Below, in pieces: positions 53,114 to 61,305 of a stretch of 64,000 bases of DNA. The translations under genes and the position numbers were made by a program. Position 1 is the first letter of the stretch; each line of letters starts with the position of its first letter. A model generated the notes under the pieces. That model did not search any database. It was not told the origin of the DNA and saw only the letters and a program-made list of their open reading frames with translations. The DNA is from Jejubacter sp036620675 (GTDB taxonomy: Bacteria; Pseudomonadota; Gammaproteobacteria; Enterobacterales; Enterobacteriaceae): NCBI GenBank assembly GCA_036620675.1, contig JAZHEE010000006.1, one strand, 5' to 3'.

Positions 53114-54334
53114 ATGACGACTGGCGGACAAGCGCAAATAGGTAATGTTGATCTGGTCAAACAGCTTAACGGAGCGGCGGTCTATCGCCTGATCGATCAA
53201 CAGGGGCCGATATCGCGCATTCAGATTGCCGAATTAAGCCAGCTTGCCCCCGCCAGCGTCACCAAAATCACCCGCCAGCTGATCGAACGCGGTTTAATTA
53301 AAGAGGTCGATCAGCAGGCGTCTACCGGCGGTCGTCGGGCTATCTCCATTGTCACCGAAACTCGCGGCTTTCAGGCTATTGGCGTGCGTCTTGGCCGTTA
53401 TGACGCCACTCTTACCCTCTTCGACCTCAGCGCCCGGGCGCTGGAAGAGCGCCACTATCCGCTGCCGGAACGGCGTCAGGATGCGCTTGAAGCCGCCCTG
53501 CTGGCGGCAATTGAAGATTTTATCGACCACTGTCAGCGCAAGATTCGCGAACTGATCGCGATTTCAGTGATTCTGCCAGGCCTGGTGGATCCCGAAAGCG
53601 GTGTGGTGCGCTATATGCCCCATATCGAAGTCGATAACTGGTCGCTGGTGGAAACGCTGGAACGCCGCTTTGGCTTCGCCTGCTTTGTGGGCCACGATAT
53701 CCGCAGTCTGGCGCTGGCGGAACACTATTTCGGCGCCACCCAGGACTGCGAAGATTCTATTCTGGTGCGCGTCCACCGCGGTACCGGCGCCGGTATCCTT
53801 TCCGGCGGCCAGATCTTTATTGGCCGCAACGGCAACGTCGGGGAAATCGGCCATATTCAGGTCGATCCGCTGGGAGAACGCTGCCACTGCGGCAACTTCG
53901 GCTGTCTGGAAACCATCGCCGCTAACGCGGCCATTGAACATCGGGTGCGCCAGCTGCTCTCTCAGGGGTATCAGAGCCGCCTGACCCCGGACAAGTGCCG
54001 GATCCAGGATATCTGCCGGGCCGCCAACCAGGGCGATCGGCTGGCCTGCGAAGTCCTGGAGCAGGTCGGGCGCCATCTGGGAAAAGCCATCGCCATCGCC
54101 ATCAACCTGTTTAACCCCCAAAAAGTGGTGATCGCCGGCGAGGTGATGGCAGCGGAAAAGATCCTGCTGCCCGCCATTGAACGCTGCGTCAATACTCAGG
54201 CGCTGGAAGCTTTCCGCCGCAACCTGCCGGTGGTTCGTTCCCATCTGGATGACCGTTCGGCCATCGGCGCCTTCGCCCTGGTAAAGCGCGCTATGCTTAA
54301 CGGAGCGCTCCTGCAGCGACTGCTGGAAGAGTAA
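53114..54334 (+). CDS. nagC: NagC, GlcNAc-responsive ROK-family repressor
   Basis: It represses nagE-nagBACD and activates glmUS in E. coli; the inducer is GlcNAc-6-P. It has 406 residues. An N-terminal winged helix (ISRIQIAELSQLAPASVTKI, about 35-54) precedes the ROK sugar-binding fold with the zinc motif CHCGNFGCLETI (about 257-268). It is 6 bp after nagA. Confidence 0.98.
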   Translation: MTTGGQAQIGNVDLVKQLNGAAVYRLIDQQGPISRIQIAELSQLAPASVTKITRQLIERGLIKEVDQQASTGGRRAISIVTETRGFQAIGVRLGRYDATLTLFDLSARALEERHYPLPERRQDALEAALLAAIEDFIDHCQRKIRELIAISVILPGLVDPESGVVRYMPHIEVDNWSLVETLERRFGFACFVGHDIRSLALAEHYFGATQDCEDSILVRVHRGTGAGILSGGQIFIGRNGNVGEIGHIQVDPLGERCHCGNFGCLETIAANAAIEHRVRQLLSQGYQSRLTPDKCRIQDICRAANQGDRLACEVLEQVGRHLGKAIAIAINLFNPQKVVIAGEVMAAEKILLPAIERCVNTQALEAFRRNLPVVRSHLDDRSAIGAFALVKRAMLNGALLQRLLEE

Positions 54335-54440
54335 TTCCGGACCATAACGGCGGCGCGGGATTTTACTTCCGAATGACGCCGCCGCTGGTTACCATAGCGA
54401 TTCAGGCCCAGGCCATCTTCCGTAAACCATCCGACTGACT

Positions 54441-55193
54441 ATGACGATAAAAAATGTAATTTGCGATATCGACGGCGTGCTGATGCACGATAACGTCGCC
54501 GTTCCTGGCGCCGCGCAGTTTCTGTCCGGCCTGCTGGAGCGAGAAATTCCGGTAGTGCTGCTCACTAACTACCCTTCCCAGACCGGCCAGGATCTCGCCA
54601 ACCGTTTTGCCTCTGCGGGCGTGGATGTACCGGACAGCCTGTTTTATACCTCCGCCATGGCCACCGCGGATTTCCTGCGCCGCCAGGAGGGGAAAAAGGC
54701 CTATGTGGTGGGCGAAGGCGCGCTGATCCACGAGCTGTATAAAGCCGGTTTTACCATTACCGATATCAACCCCGATTTCGTCATCGTCGGCGAAACCCGC
54801 TCCTACAACTGGGAGATGATGCATAAGGCAGCCTGGTTTGTCGCTAACGGCGCCCGTTTTATCGCGACGAATCCGGATACCCACGGCCATGGCATGGTAC
54901 CGGCCTGTGGCGCGCTGTGCGCCGGTATCGAGAAGATCTCCGGACGTAAACCTTTTTATGTCGGTAAGCCCAGCCCGTGGATTATCCGCGCCGCCCTGAA
55001 CAAGATGCAGGCCCACTCCGAAGATACGGTGATCGTCGGTGATAACCTGCGTACCGATATTCTGGCCGGTTTTCAGGCGGGTCTGCAGACCATTCTGGTA
55101 CTCTCCGGCGTTTCCGCCCTGAACGATATCGACGATATGCCGTTTCGTCCCACCTGGATTTACCCCTCCGTCGCCGAGATCGACGTTATCTGA
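54441..55193 (+). CDS. nagD: NagD (UmpH), HAD-family nucleotide phosphatase
   Basis: UMP phosphatase of the pyrimidine overflow pathway and the last gene of nagBACD. It has 250 residues. HAD motif I is CDIDGVLMHDN (nucleophile Asp9), motif II is VLLTNYPSQTG, the Lys is in FYVGKPSPWI, and motif IV is VIVGDNLRTDILAG. It is 106 bp after nagC, a wider gap than in the rest of the operon. Confidence 0.97.
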   Translation: MTIKNVICDIDGVLMHDNVAVPGAAQFLSGLLEREIPVVLLTNYPSQTGQDLANRFASAGVDVPDSLFYTSAMATADFLRRQEGKKAYVVGEGALIHELYKAGFTITDINPDFVIVGETRSYNWEMMHKAAWFVANGARFIATNPDTHGHGMVPACGALCAGIEKISGRKPFYVGKPSPWIIRAALNKMQAHSEDTVIVGDNLRTDILAGFQAGLQTILVLSGVSALNDIDDMPFRPTWIYPSVAEIDVI

Positions 55194-55458
55194 TCGACGA
55201 TGCGCCTTAACCGGCGCGTCGCCTCATTCAATAAAAAAGCCAAAAAATTGCCGATTCACTAATAATGGCGTGCAAAAGATAGCCATTTTTTACCATTCAG
55301 CAACTGCCATTGTTTTTTTCATTATCCGGCCAGTAATTTGCTTGCCAGGGGGCCGTATTCTGGGGCATTGTCCTTACCATGACAGGCAGCAACAGCGGCA
55401 ATAAAACAACGCGACCGCTACTCGCTTTAGCGCAACAGCATCTGTGACGGAGAAGGTT

Positions 55459-57123
55459 ATGTGTTCGATTTTCGGTATTCTGGATATTAAAACTGACGCA
55501 GGCGAACTGCGTAAAAAGGCGCTGGAGATGTCGCGACTGATGCGCCATCGCGGCCCCGACTGGTCCGGCGTTTATGCCAGTGACCGCGCCATTCTCGCTC
55601 ATGAACGCCTCTCCATCGTCGACGTTAACGCCGGCGCCCAGCCGCTGTACAACGAAAGCAAAACCCACGCGCTGGCGGTTAACGGCGAAATTTACAACCA
55701 CCAGGCCCTGCGCGCCGAATACGGCGACAGCTACGCGTTTCAGACCGGTTCCGACTGCGAAGTCATCCTGGCGCTGTATCAGGAAAAAGGCCCGGCCTTC
55801 CTTGACGATTTGCAGGGCATGTTCGCCTTCGCTCTCTACGACAGCGAGCAGGACGCATATCTGATTGGCCGCGACCATATCGGCATTATCCCTCTTTATA
55901 TGGGGCATGATGAACATGGCAACCTGTACGTCGCATCGGAAATGAAGGCGCTGGTGCCGGTATGCCGCACCATTAAGGAGTTTCCGGCAGGCAGCTACCT
56001 GTGGAGCAAAGACGGCGAAATCCGCCGCTACTACCAGCGCGACTGGTTCGAGTTCGATGCGGTTAAAGACAACGTGACCGATAAAAACGCCCTGCGCCAG
56101 GCGCTGGAAGAGTCGGTGAAAAGCCACCTGATGTCCGATGTGCCTTACGGCGTGTTACTGTCCGGCGGTCTCGACTCGTCGATTATCTCAGCGGTCACTA
56201 AGAAATTCGCCGCCCGCCGGGTAGAAGATCAGGAGCGCAGCGAGGCCTGGTGGCCGCAGCTTCACTCCTTCGCGGTGGGCCTGGAGGGCTCTCCGGATCT
56301 GAAAGCGGCTCAGGAAGTGGCTAACCACCTCGGCACCGTGCACCACGAAATCCACTTTACGGTACAGGAAGGACTGGACGCGATCCGCGACGTTATCTAC
56401 CACATCGAAACCTACGATGTGACCACCATTCGCGCCTCCACGCCTATGTATCTGATGTCCCGAAAGATAAAAGCAATGGGGATTAAAATGGTGCTGTCGG
56501 GCGAGGGTTCCGATGAAGTGTTCGGCGGTTACCTCTATTTCCACAAGGCGCCGAACGAGCGCGAATTCCATGAAGAGACGGTGCGCAAGCTACTGGCGCT
56601 GCATATGTTCGACTGCGCCCGCGCCAACAAGGCGATGTCCGCCTGGGGCGTTGAGGCCCGCGTTCCCTTCCTGGACAAGAAGTTCCTGGATGTGGCGATG
56701 CGCCTTAACCCGCGCGATAAAATGTGCGGCAACGGCAAAATGGAAAAGCATATCCTGCGCGAATGCTTTGAGTCTTATCTGCCGGCGAGCGTCGCCTGGC
56801 GTCAGAAAGAGCAGTTCTCAGACGGCGTGGGCTATAGCTGGATAGACACTCTGAAAGAGGTCGCGGCTCAGCAGGTCAGCGACCAGCAAATGGAAACCGC
56901 CCATTTCCGCTTCCCGTACAACACGCCGGGCTCCAAAGAAGGCTACCTGTATCGGGAGATCTTCGAAGAGCTGTTCCCGCTGCCCAGCGCAGCCGAATGC
57001 GTGCCTGGCGGCCCGTCGGTAGCCTGCTCTTCGGCCAAAGCCATTGAATGGGACGAGACCTTTAAGACCATGAACGATCCATCCGGCCGCGCGGTGGGGG
57101 TTCACCAGGACGCCTACAAGTAA
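55459..57123 (+). CDS. asnB: Asparagine synthase B (glutamine-hydrolysing)
   Basis: AsnB makes asparagine from aspartate, glutamine and ATP. It has 554 residues. The start at MCSIFGILD was chosen because Cys2 must become the N-terminal nucleophile of the glutaminase domain; a start five codons earlier would mask it. The synthetase domain has the pyrophosphate loop LLSGGLDSSIIS (about 231-242) and GEGSDEVFGGY. An AAGG site precedes the start. Confidence 0.98.
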   Translation: MCSIFGILDIKTDAGELRKKALEMSRLMRHRGPDWSGVYASDRAILAHERLSIVDVNAGAQPLYNESKTHALAVNGEIYNHQALRAEYGDSYAFQTGSDCEVILALYQEKGPAFLDDLQGMFAFALYDSEQDAYLIGRDHIGIIPLYMGHDEHGNLYVASEMKALVPVCRTIKEFPAGSYLWSKDGEIRRYYQRDWFEFDAVKDNVTDKNALRQALEESVKSHLMSDVPYGVLLSGGLDSSIISAVTKKFAARRVEDQERSEAWWPQLHSFAVGLEGSPDLKAAQEVANHLGTVHHEIHFTVQEGLDAIRDVIYHIETYDVTTIRASTPMYLMSRKIKAMGIKMVLSGEGSDEVFGGYLYFHKAPNEREFHEETVRKLLALHMFDCARANKAMSAWGVEARVPFLDKKFLDVAMRLNPRDKMCGNGKMEKHILRECFESYLPASVAWRQKEQFSDGVGYSWIDTLKEVAAQQVSDQQMETAHFRFPYNTPGSKEGYLYREIFEELFPLPSAAECVPGGPSVACSSAKAIEWDETFKTMNDPSGRAVGVHQDAYK

Positions 57124-57145
57124 CGCCGACGCCAAACAGCGAATA

Positions 57146-57172
57146 AAGCGGGCCATATGAGCCCGCTTTTTT
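57146..57172 (+). terminator. asnB terminator
   Basis: AAGCGGGC, loop CATATGA, GCCCGCTT, then TTTT; 22 bp after the asnB stop. Confidence 0.92.
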
Positions 57173-57310
57173 GATGATGCTCGCTGGACAGATTGCCCCA
57201 AACATCATCAGGATAAGTGGAGAAATAGCCATTTTTTGCCGATTATTAAAGCAAGCTGTTCATAAGCCAGTCAAACGGAACACCAGAGCCGCTTTTCGAC
57301 AAAAAAGGTG

Positions 57311-57339
57311 TTGACGCCCTTCGGCCCAATACGCATAAT
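57311..57339 (+). promoter_or_regulatory. Promoter of the Met-Leu-Gln tRNA operon
   Basis: TTGACG (57311-57316), a 17-bp spacer, CATAAT (57334-57339), then the G+C discriminator GCGCCCCGC typical of stringently controlled stable-RNA promoters. It lies 38 bp before the first tRNA. Confidence 0.8.
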
Positions 57340-57377
57340 GCGCCCCGCAACGCCGATAAGGTAACGCGAAAAAAGAG

Positions 57378-57454
57378 GGCTACGTAGCTCAGTTGGTTAG
57401 AGCACATCACTCATAATGATGGGGTCACAGGTTCGAATCCCGTCGTAGCCACCA
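57378..57454 (+). tRNA. metT: tRNA-Met (elongator, CAT)
   Basis: A 77-nt cloverleaf starting GGCTACGTAGCTCAG, anticodon CAT in ACTCATAAT, with encoded CCA. Not an initiator: the 5' base pairs normally. It is identical by eye to the copy at 57890-57966. First gene of the seven-tRNA operon. Confidence 0.98.
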
Positions 57455-57461
57455 TCTTTTT

Positions 57462-57546
57462 GCGGGAGTGGCGAAATTGGTAGACGCACCAGATTTAGGT
57501 TCTGGCGCCGCAAGGTGTGCGAGTTCAAGTCTCGCCTCCCGCACCA
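57462..57546 (+). tRNA. leuW: tRNA-Leu (TAG)
   Basis: An 85-nt class II tRNA with a long variable arm (CGCCGCAAGGTGTG), anticodon TAG in ATTTAGGTT, and encoded CCA. Second in the operon, as leuW in E. coli. Confidence 0.98.
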
Positions 57547-57565
57547 TTTTCCAGCGTTGTCCGGA

Positions 57566-57640
57566 TGGGGTATCGCCAAGCGGTAAGGCACCGGTTTTTG
57601 ATACCGGCATTCCCTGGTTCGAATCCAGGTACCCCAGCCA
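57566..57640 (+). tRNA. glnU: tRNA-Gln (TTG)
   Basis: 75 nt, starts TGGGGTATCGCCAAG, anticodon TTG in TTTTTGATA, encoded CCA. It is the only TTG-reading tRNA-Gln in this operon; E. coli has two. Confidence 0.98.
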
Positions 57641-57689
57641 TTTTTTTGTGATAAACGCAGCTGTTTTGCGGTTATCCGGTACAGATTAA

Positions 57690-57780
57690 TGCAAGGCATT
57701 ATTGAAGTGTCGCCAGGCTGAAAGCAGTCGTTTTGCTTTCAACATAAGGCGCTAACTATTTTATGCCAAAAAGACACTAT
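57690..57780 (+). pseudogene. Degenerate tRNA-Gln remnant in spacer
   Basis: The stretch from about 57703 (GAAGTGTCGCCAGGCTGAAAG) lines up with the 5' half of tRNA-Gln (TGGGGTGTCGCCAAGCGGTAAG), then diverges. The same tail (CATAAGGCGCTAAC ... AAGACACTAT) is found before the seventh tRNA. It looks like a decayed gene copy. Confidence 0.55.
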
Positions 57781-57855
57781 TGGGGTGTCGCCAAGCGGTA
57801 AGGCACTGGATTCTGATTCCAGCATTCCGGGGTTCGAATCCCTGCACCCCAGCCA
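57781..57855 (+). tRNA. tRNA-Gln (CTG)
   Basis: 75 nt, starts TGGGGTGTCGCCAAG, anticodon CTG in ATTCTGATT, encoded CCA. It occupies the place of glnW (a TTG gene) in E. coli. It appears identical to the copy at 58205-58279, including the upstream AAGACACTAT. Confidence 0.98.
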
Positions 57856-57889
57856 ATTTTCTTTTAAGTTGGTCTGCGCTAAAATCTAT

Positions 57890-57966
57890 GGCTACGTAGC
57901 TCAGTTGGTTAGAGCACATCACTCATAATGATGGGGTCACAGGTTCGAATCCCGTCGTAGCCACCA
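57890..57966 (+). tRNA. metU: tRNA-Met (elongator, CAT)
   Basis: A second copy of the 77-nt elongator tRNA-Met, identical by eye to 57378-57454, with encoded CCA. Fifth in the operon. Confidence 0.98.
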
Positions 57967-57971
57967 TATTC

Positions 57972-58025
57972 CAGAGCTATCACCAGGCTGTAAGTCACCC
58001 GCTTTGATTACGGCACGGCGGTAAC
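57972..58025 (+). pseudogene. Degenerate tRNA-Gln remnant in spacer
   Basis: GAGCTATCACCAGGCTGTAAG and following CACCCGCTTTGATTACGGCA align with tRNA-Gln (GGGGTATCGCCAAGCGGTAAG, CACCGGATTCTGATTCCGGCA) without large gaps. The T-arm and acceptor half are gone. Confidence 0.55.
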
Positions 58026-58034
58026 AAAAAGAAT

Positions 58035-58109
58035 TGGGGTATCGCCAAGCGGTAAGGCACCGGATTCTGATTCCGGCATTCCGAGGTTCGAATCCTCGTA
58101 CCCCAGCCA
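58035..58109 (+). tRNA. glnV: tRNA-Gln (CTG)
   Basis: 75 nt, starts TGGGGTATCGCCAAG, anticodon CTG in ATTCTGATT, with T-stem CGAGGTTCGAATCCTCG and encoded CCA. It differs from the other two CTG copies in the acceptor and anticodon stems. Confidence 0.98.
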
Positions 58110-58127
58110 AATTTTAGAAAGGCACTA

Positions 58128-58182
58128 GCGGGTATCGCCCGGCTGTAAGCAGTGGATCTGATTTCAGCATAAGGCGCTAACC
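58128..58182 (+). pseudogene. Degenerate tRNA-Gln remnant in spacer
   Basis: GCGGGTATCGCCCGGCTGTAAG and GGATCTGATTTCAGCAT match tRNA-Gln (TGGGGTATCGCCAAGCGGTAAG, GGATTCTGATTCCGGCAT) over about 45 bp, including a CTG at the anticodon position. The 3' half is replaced by AAGGCGCTAACC, as in the 57690 spacer. Confidence 0.6.
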
Positions 58183-58204
58183 GTGGTGTGAAAAAAGACA
58201 CTAT

Positions 58205-58279
58205 TGGGGTGTCGCCAAGCGGTAAGGCACTGGATTCTGATTCCAGCATTCCGGGGTTCGAATCCCTGCACCCCAGCCA
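58205..58279 (+). tRNA. glnX: tRNA-Gln (CTG)
   Basis: 75 nt, starts TGGGGTGTCGCCAAG, anticodon CTG, encoded CCA. Last tRNA of the operon, followed by a terminator at 58289. Confidence 0.98.
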
Positions 58280-58288
58280 TAAAATGAG

Positions 58289-58314
58289 AAGCCCGCGCAA
58301 GCGGGCTTTTTTAT
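58289..58314 (+). terminator. Terminator of the tRNA operon
   Basis: AAGCCCGC, GCAA, GCGGGCTT followed by TTTT, 10 bp after the last tRNA. Confidence 0.93.
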
Positions 58315-58333
58315 ATCTGCCTTGCGGAAAGCT

Positions 58334-58358
58334 CAAAAAAACCCGCCCGGGCGGGTTT
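58334..58358 (-). terminator. ubiF terminator
   Basis: On the minus strand AACCCGCCCGGGCGGGTT is followed by a T-run (58335-58340). It begins 5 bp after the ubiF stop. Confidence 0.88.
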
Positions 58359-58362
58359 TCCG

Positions 58363-59544
58363 TTACAGCCCCAGAGCGTATTTCAGCGCCTGTCGTTTGG
58401 CCGGGCCGGCGCGGTCGGCCGCCATCAGGCCCAGATTACGTATCACCCGCAATGGGCCAAGGTTATTGCTGAATCCGGCATAAAACAGATCCATACCGCT
58501 CTGCATCGCAAGGTTATCGATGCGCCTGCGATTCTGATAGCGTTTTAGCACGTCGTAATCGCTCCAGGCTTCACCGCGCTCCCGGGCATTGCCCAGCACT
58601 TCCAGCAACGCTTCGGCGTCGCGATAGCCCAGGTTAACCCCCTGCCCCGCCAGCGGATGAATGGTATGGGCCGCATCCCCCACCAGCGCCACACCGGTCT
58701 GAACGTATCTGAGCGCGTGGCGGCGCACCAACGGGAAGCTACCGCAGGCGTGCGGCGTCACCTCGCCGAGCCGGCCCGGAAACGCCTGGTGGATTTCCCG
58801 GGCAAGCTGCGGCAGCGTCATCGCCTGTAGCTGGCGAATTCGCGCCGGCGAGTCGTACCACACCAGCGATGCCCAGTCGTCAAACAGCGGAAGAAAAGCG
58901 TGCGGGCCATCCGGAGTAAAATGCTGCCAGGTACAATCCCCCGGCGGCTGTTCGCAGCGGGCAGTAATCAGCATACAGGACTGGGGATACTGCCAGCCCT
59001 GTACGCCTATTCCGCTCCATTCGCGAACCCGGGAGCGGGCGCCGTCGGCGCCAATCACCAGTTGCGCCTGCAGCTCACGTCCGTCATCAAAATACAGGCG
59101 GCTCACGCTTTGCTCGCGCTTTATGCCGCTCAGCCGGGCAGGACAGATAAACTGTACGTCGCTGCGAGCCTGCAATCCCTGCCACAGCGCCAGTTGCAGC
59201 ACCCGGTTTTCCACCATATAGCCCAGCTCCGGCAGCTTCAGCTCCGCGGCGTCGAAGGTCACATGGGCGTTATCCCATTCCCAGGTTTCCAGACGCCGGT
59301 AGGGGTGACAACGCATCGCCATCACCGCGCGCCAGACCCCCAGCGCCTTCAGTAACCGCACCGAGGCGCAGCTAATCGCCGAAATTCGCACGTCAGGCGC
59401 GTCAGTTGCATCGAAGGGAGCTGGCGCTTCGTGTTCCACCAGCGTAACGGAAAATCCGCGCTGCGCCAGCCCCAGAGCGACCGCGGCACCCACCATGCCG
59501 CCGCCGACAACGGCGACCTCAGTTGGTTGAATTGTCATCGTCAT
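58363..59544 (-). CDS. ubiF: UbiF, 2-octaprenyl-3-methyl-6-methoxy-1,4-benzoquinol hydroxylase
   Basis: A FAD monooxygenase that adds the C6 hydroxyl of ubiquinone in aerobic synthesis, supplying the quinone used by SdhCDAB and CydAB. It has 393 residues. The nucleotide fold is VVGGGMVGAAVALGLA, the second FAD motif is GDAAHTIHPLAGQGVNLG (about 286-303) and DG motif is VIGADGARS. The first ATG is used because AAGGA is 5 bp upstream; a second ATG two codons on is possible. Confidence 0.96.
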   Translation of the reverse strand: MTMTIQPTEVAVVGGGMVGAAVALGLAQRGFSVTLVEHEAPAPFDATDAPDVRISAISCASVRLLKALGVWRAVMAMRCHPYRRLETWEWDNAHVTFDAAELKLPELGYMVENRVLQLALWQGLQARSDVQFICPARLSGIKREQSVSRLYFDDGRELQAQLVIGADGARSRVREWSGIGVQGWQYPQSCMLITARCEQPPGDCTWQHFTPDGPHAFLPLFDDWASLVWYDSPARIRQLQAMTLPQLAREIHQAFPGRLGEVTPHACGSFPLVRRHALRYVQTGVALVGDAAHTIHPLAGQGVNLGYRDAEALLEVLGNARERGEAWSDYDVLKRYQNRRRIDNLAMQSGMDLFYAGFSNNLGPLRVIRNLGLMAADRAGPAKRQALKYALGL

Positions 59545-59687
59545 ATATCCTTAAACCACGAATCCCTCAAGTCTACCTGATTTTTGGGTAGCGCGCGGCA
59601 GGCTCGCTCCACTGGTCACGAAGGCGTCAAAGCATTACAATACGCGCCCTGCATTTCCGGCATTAACTGAAGCAATATGGCAAGCCA

Positions 59688-61112
59688 ATGACAAAAAAAC
59701 TGCATATCAAAACCTGGGGCTGTCAGATGAACGAATACGATTCATCTAAGATGGCCTCCCTGCTGAACTCCACCCACGGCTTTACGCTGACCGACGTGGC
59801 GGAAGAGGCGGATGTTCTGCTGCTGAATACCTGCTCGATCCGCGAAAAGGCACAGGAGAAGGTTTTCCATCAGTTAGGTCGCTGGAAAACATTAAAGGAA
59901 AAGAATCCCGATCTGATTATCGGCGTCGGCGGCTGCGTGGCCTCGCAGGAAGGCGAGCATATCCGCGGCCGCGCCCACTATGTGGACATTATCTTCGGGC
60001 CCCAGACCCTGCACCGCCTGCCGGAAATGATCAACCGGGTTTCCGGCGATCGTAATCCGGTGGTGGATATCAGCTTCCCGGAGATCGAGAAATTCGACCG
60101 CCTGCCGGAGCCGCGCGCCGAAGGGCCGACCGCTTTCGTTTCCATCATGGAAGGCTGCAATAAGTACTGCACCTACTGCGTGGTGCCCTACACCCGAGGC
60201 GAAGAGGTCAGTCGCCCTTGCGATGATATCCTGTTCGAAATCGCCCAGCTGGCGGCACAGGGCGTGCGTGAAGTGAACCTGCTCGGCCAGAACGTCAATG
60301 CTTATCGCGGGGCCACTTTCGATGATGGCGTATGTACCTTCGCCGAACTGCTGCGTCTGGTGGCGGCCATTGACGGGATCGATCGCATCCGCTTTACTAC
60401 CAGCCACCCGATTGAGTTCACCGATGACATTATCGAAGTCTATCGCGATACCCCTGAGCTGGTGAGCTTCCTGCATCTGCCGGTGCAAAGCGGCGCCGAC
60501 CGGGTGCTGAATATGATGGGTCGTACCCACACCGCGCTGGAATATAAGGCGATTATCCGCAAGCTGCGCGCCGCGCGCCCGGATATCCAGATAAGTTCCG
60601 ATTTTATCGTCGGCTTCCCGGGCGAGACGGCCCAGGACTTCGAACAGACCATGAAGCTGATTGCCGATGTCAATTTCGATATGAGCTTTAGCTTTATCTT
60701 CTCTGCCCGCCCGGGCACCCCCGCTGCCGATATGGTGGACGACGTGCCGGAAGAAGAGAAAAAACAGCGCCTTTATATCCTGCAGGAGCGCATCAACCAG
60801 CAGGCCATGGCCTGGAGCCGCCGTATGCTCGGCACGGTTCAGCGTATTCTGGTGGAAGGCACCTCGCGTAAAAACATCATGGAGCTGTCCGGACGCACCG
60901 AAAATAACCGCGTGGTTAACTTCGAAGGCACTCCGGAGATGATTGGCAAATTCGTTGATGTGGAAATCACCGACGTTTTCCCCAACTCCCTGCGCGGCAA
61001 AGTGGTTCGCACCGAAGAAGAGATGGGGCTGAGGGTGGTGGAATCACCGGAATCGGTCATAGCCCGCACCCGTAAAGAGGATGAGCTCGGCGTGGGTACT
61101 TACCAGCCTTAA
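59688..61112 (+). CDS. miaB: MiaB, tRNA-2-methylthio-N6-isopentenyladenosine synthase
   Basis: A radical-SAM methylthiotransferase that modifies A37 of tRNAs reading UNN codons, including the tRNA-Leu class. It has 474 residues as in E. coli. The N-terminal auxiliary cluster cysteines are in TWGCQMNEYDS, LLNTCSIREKA and VGGCVASQEG. The radical-SAM motif is CNKYCTYC (about 157-164), and a C-terminal TRAM domain follows. It is divergent from ubiF. Confidence 0.98.
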   Translation: MTKKLHIKTWGCQMNEYDSSKMASLLNSTHGFTLTDVAEEADVLLLNTCSIREKAQEKVFHQLGRWKTLKEKNPDLIIGVGGCVASQEGEHIRGRAHYVDIIFGPQTLHRLPEMINRVSGDRNPVVDISFPEIEKFDRLPEPRAEGPTAFVSIMEGCNKYCTYCVVPYTRGEEVSRPCDDILFEIAQLAAQGVREVNLLGQNVNAYRGATFDDGVCTFAELLRLVAAIDGIDRIRFTTSHPIEFTDDIIEVYRDTPELVSFLHLPVQSGADRVLNMMGRTHTALEYKAIIRKLRAARPDIQISSDFIVGFPGETAQDFEQTMKLIADVNFDMSFSFIFSARPGTPAADMVDDVPEEEKKQRLYILQERINQQAMAWSRRMLGTVQRILVEGTSRKNIMELSGRTENNRVVNFEGTPEMIGKFVDVEITDVFPNSLRGKVVRTEEEMGLRVVESPESVIARTRKEDELGVGTYQP

Positions 61113-61305
61113 TCCCCTTCGCTGCCGCAGCGTGCGATACCGCTTCGGCAGCATTCTCACTACCAGCCCTTGCATTCTGACCCCGTCACCCAAATATCAT
61201 TTTCGGTGCTTGCGCCATGACTTTTCGCCGTGAATAATTCCGGTATAGCCTGACGTCAGGCATGTATTTACCCTAACCGGCCCTGAGCGTCGTAAGAGGA
61301 AAAGC

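Noticed and set aside
57146..57310. Possible small RNA between asnB and the tRNA operon
   Set aside because: Only a terminator for asnB and the tRNA promoter are visible; there is no second terminator or promoter pair.
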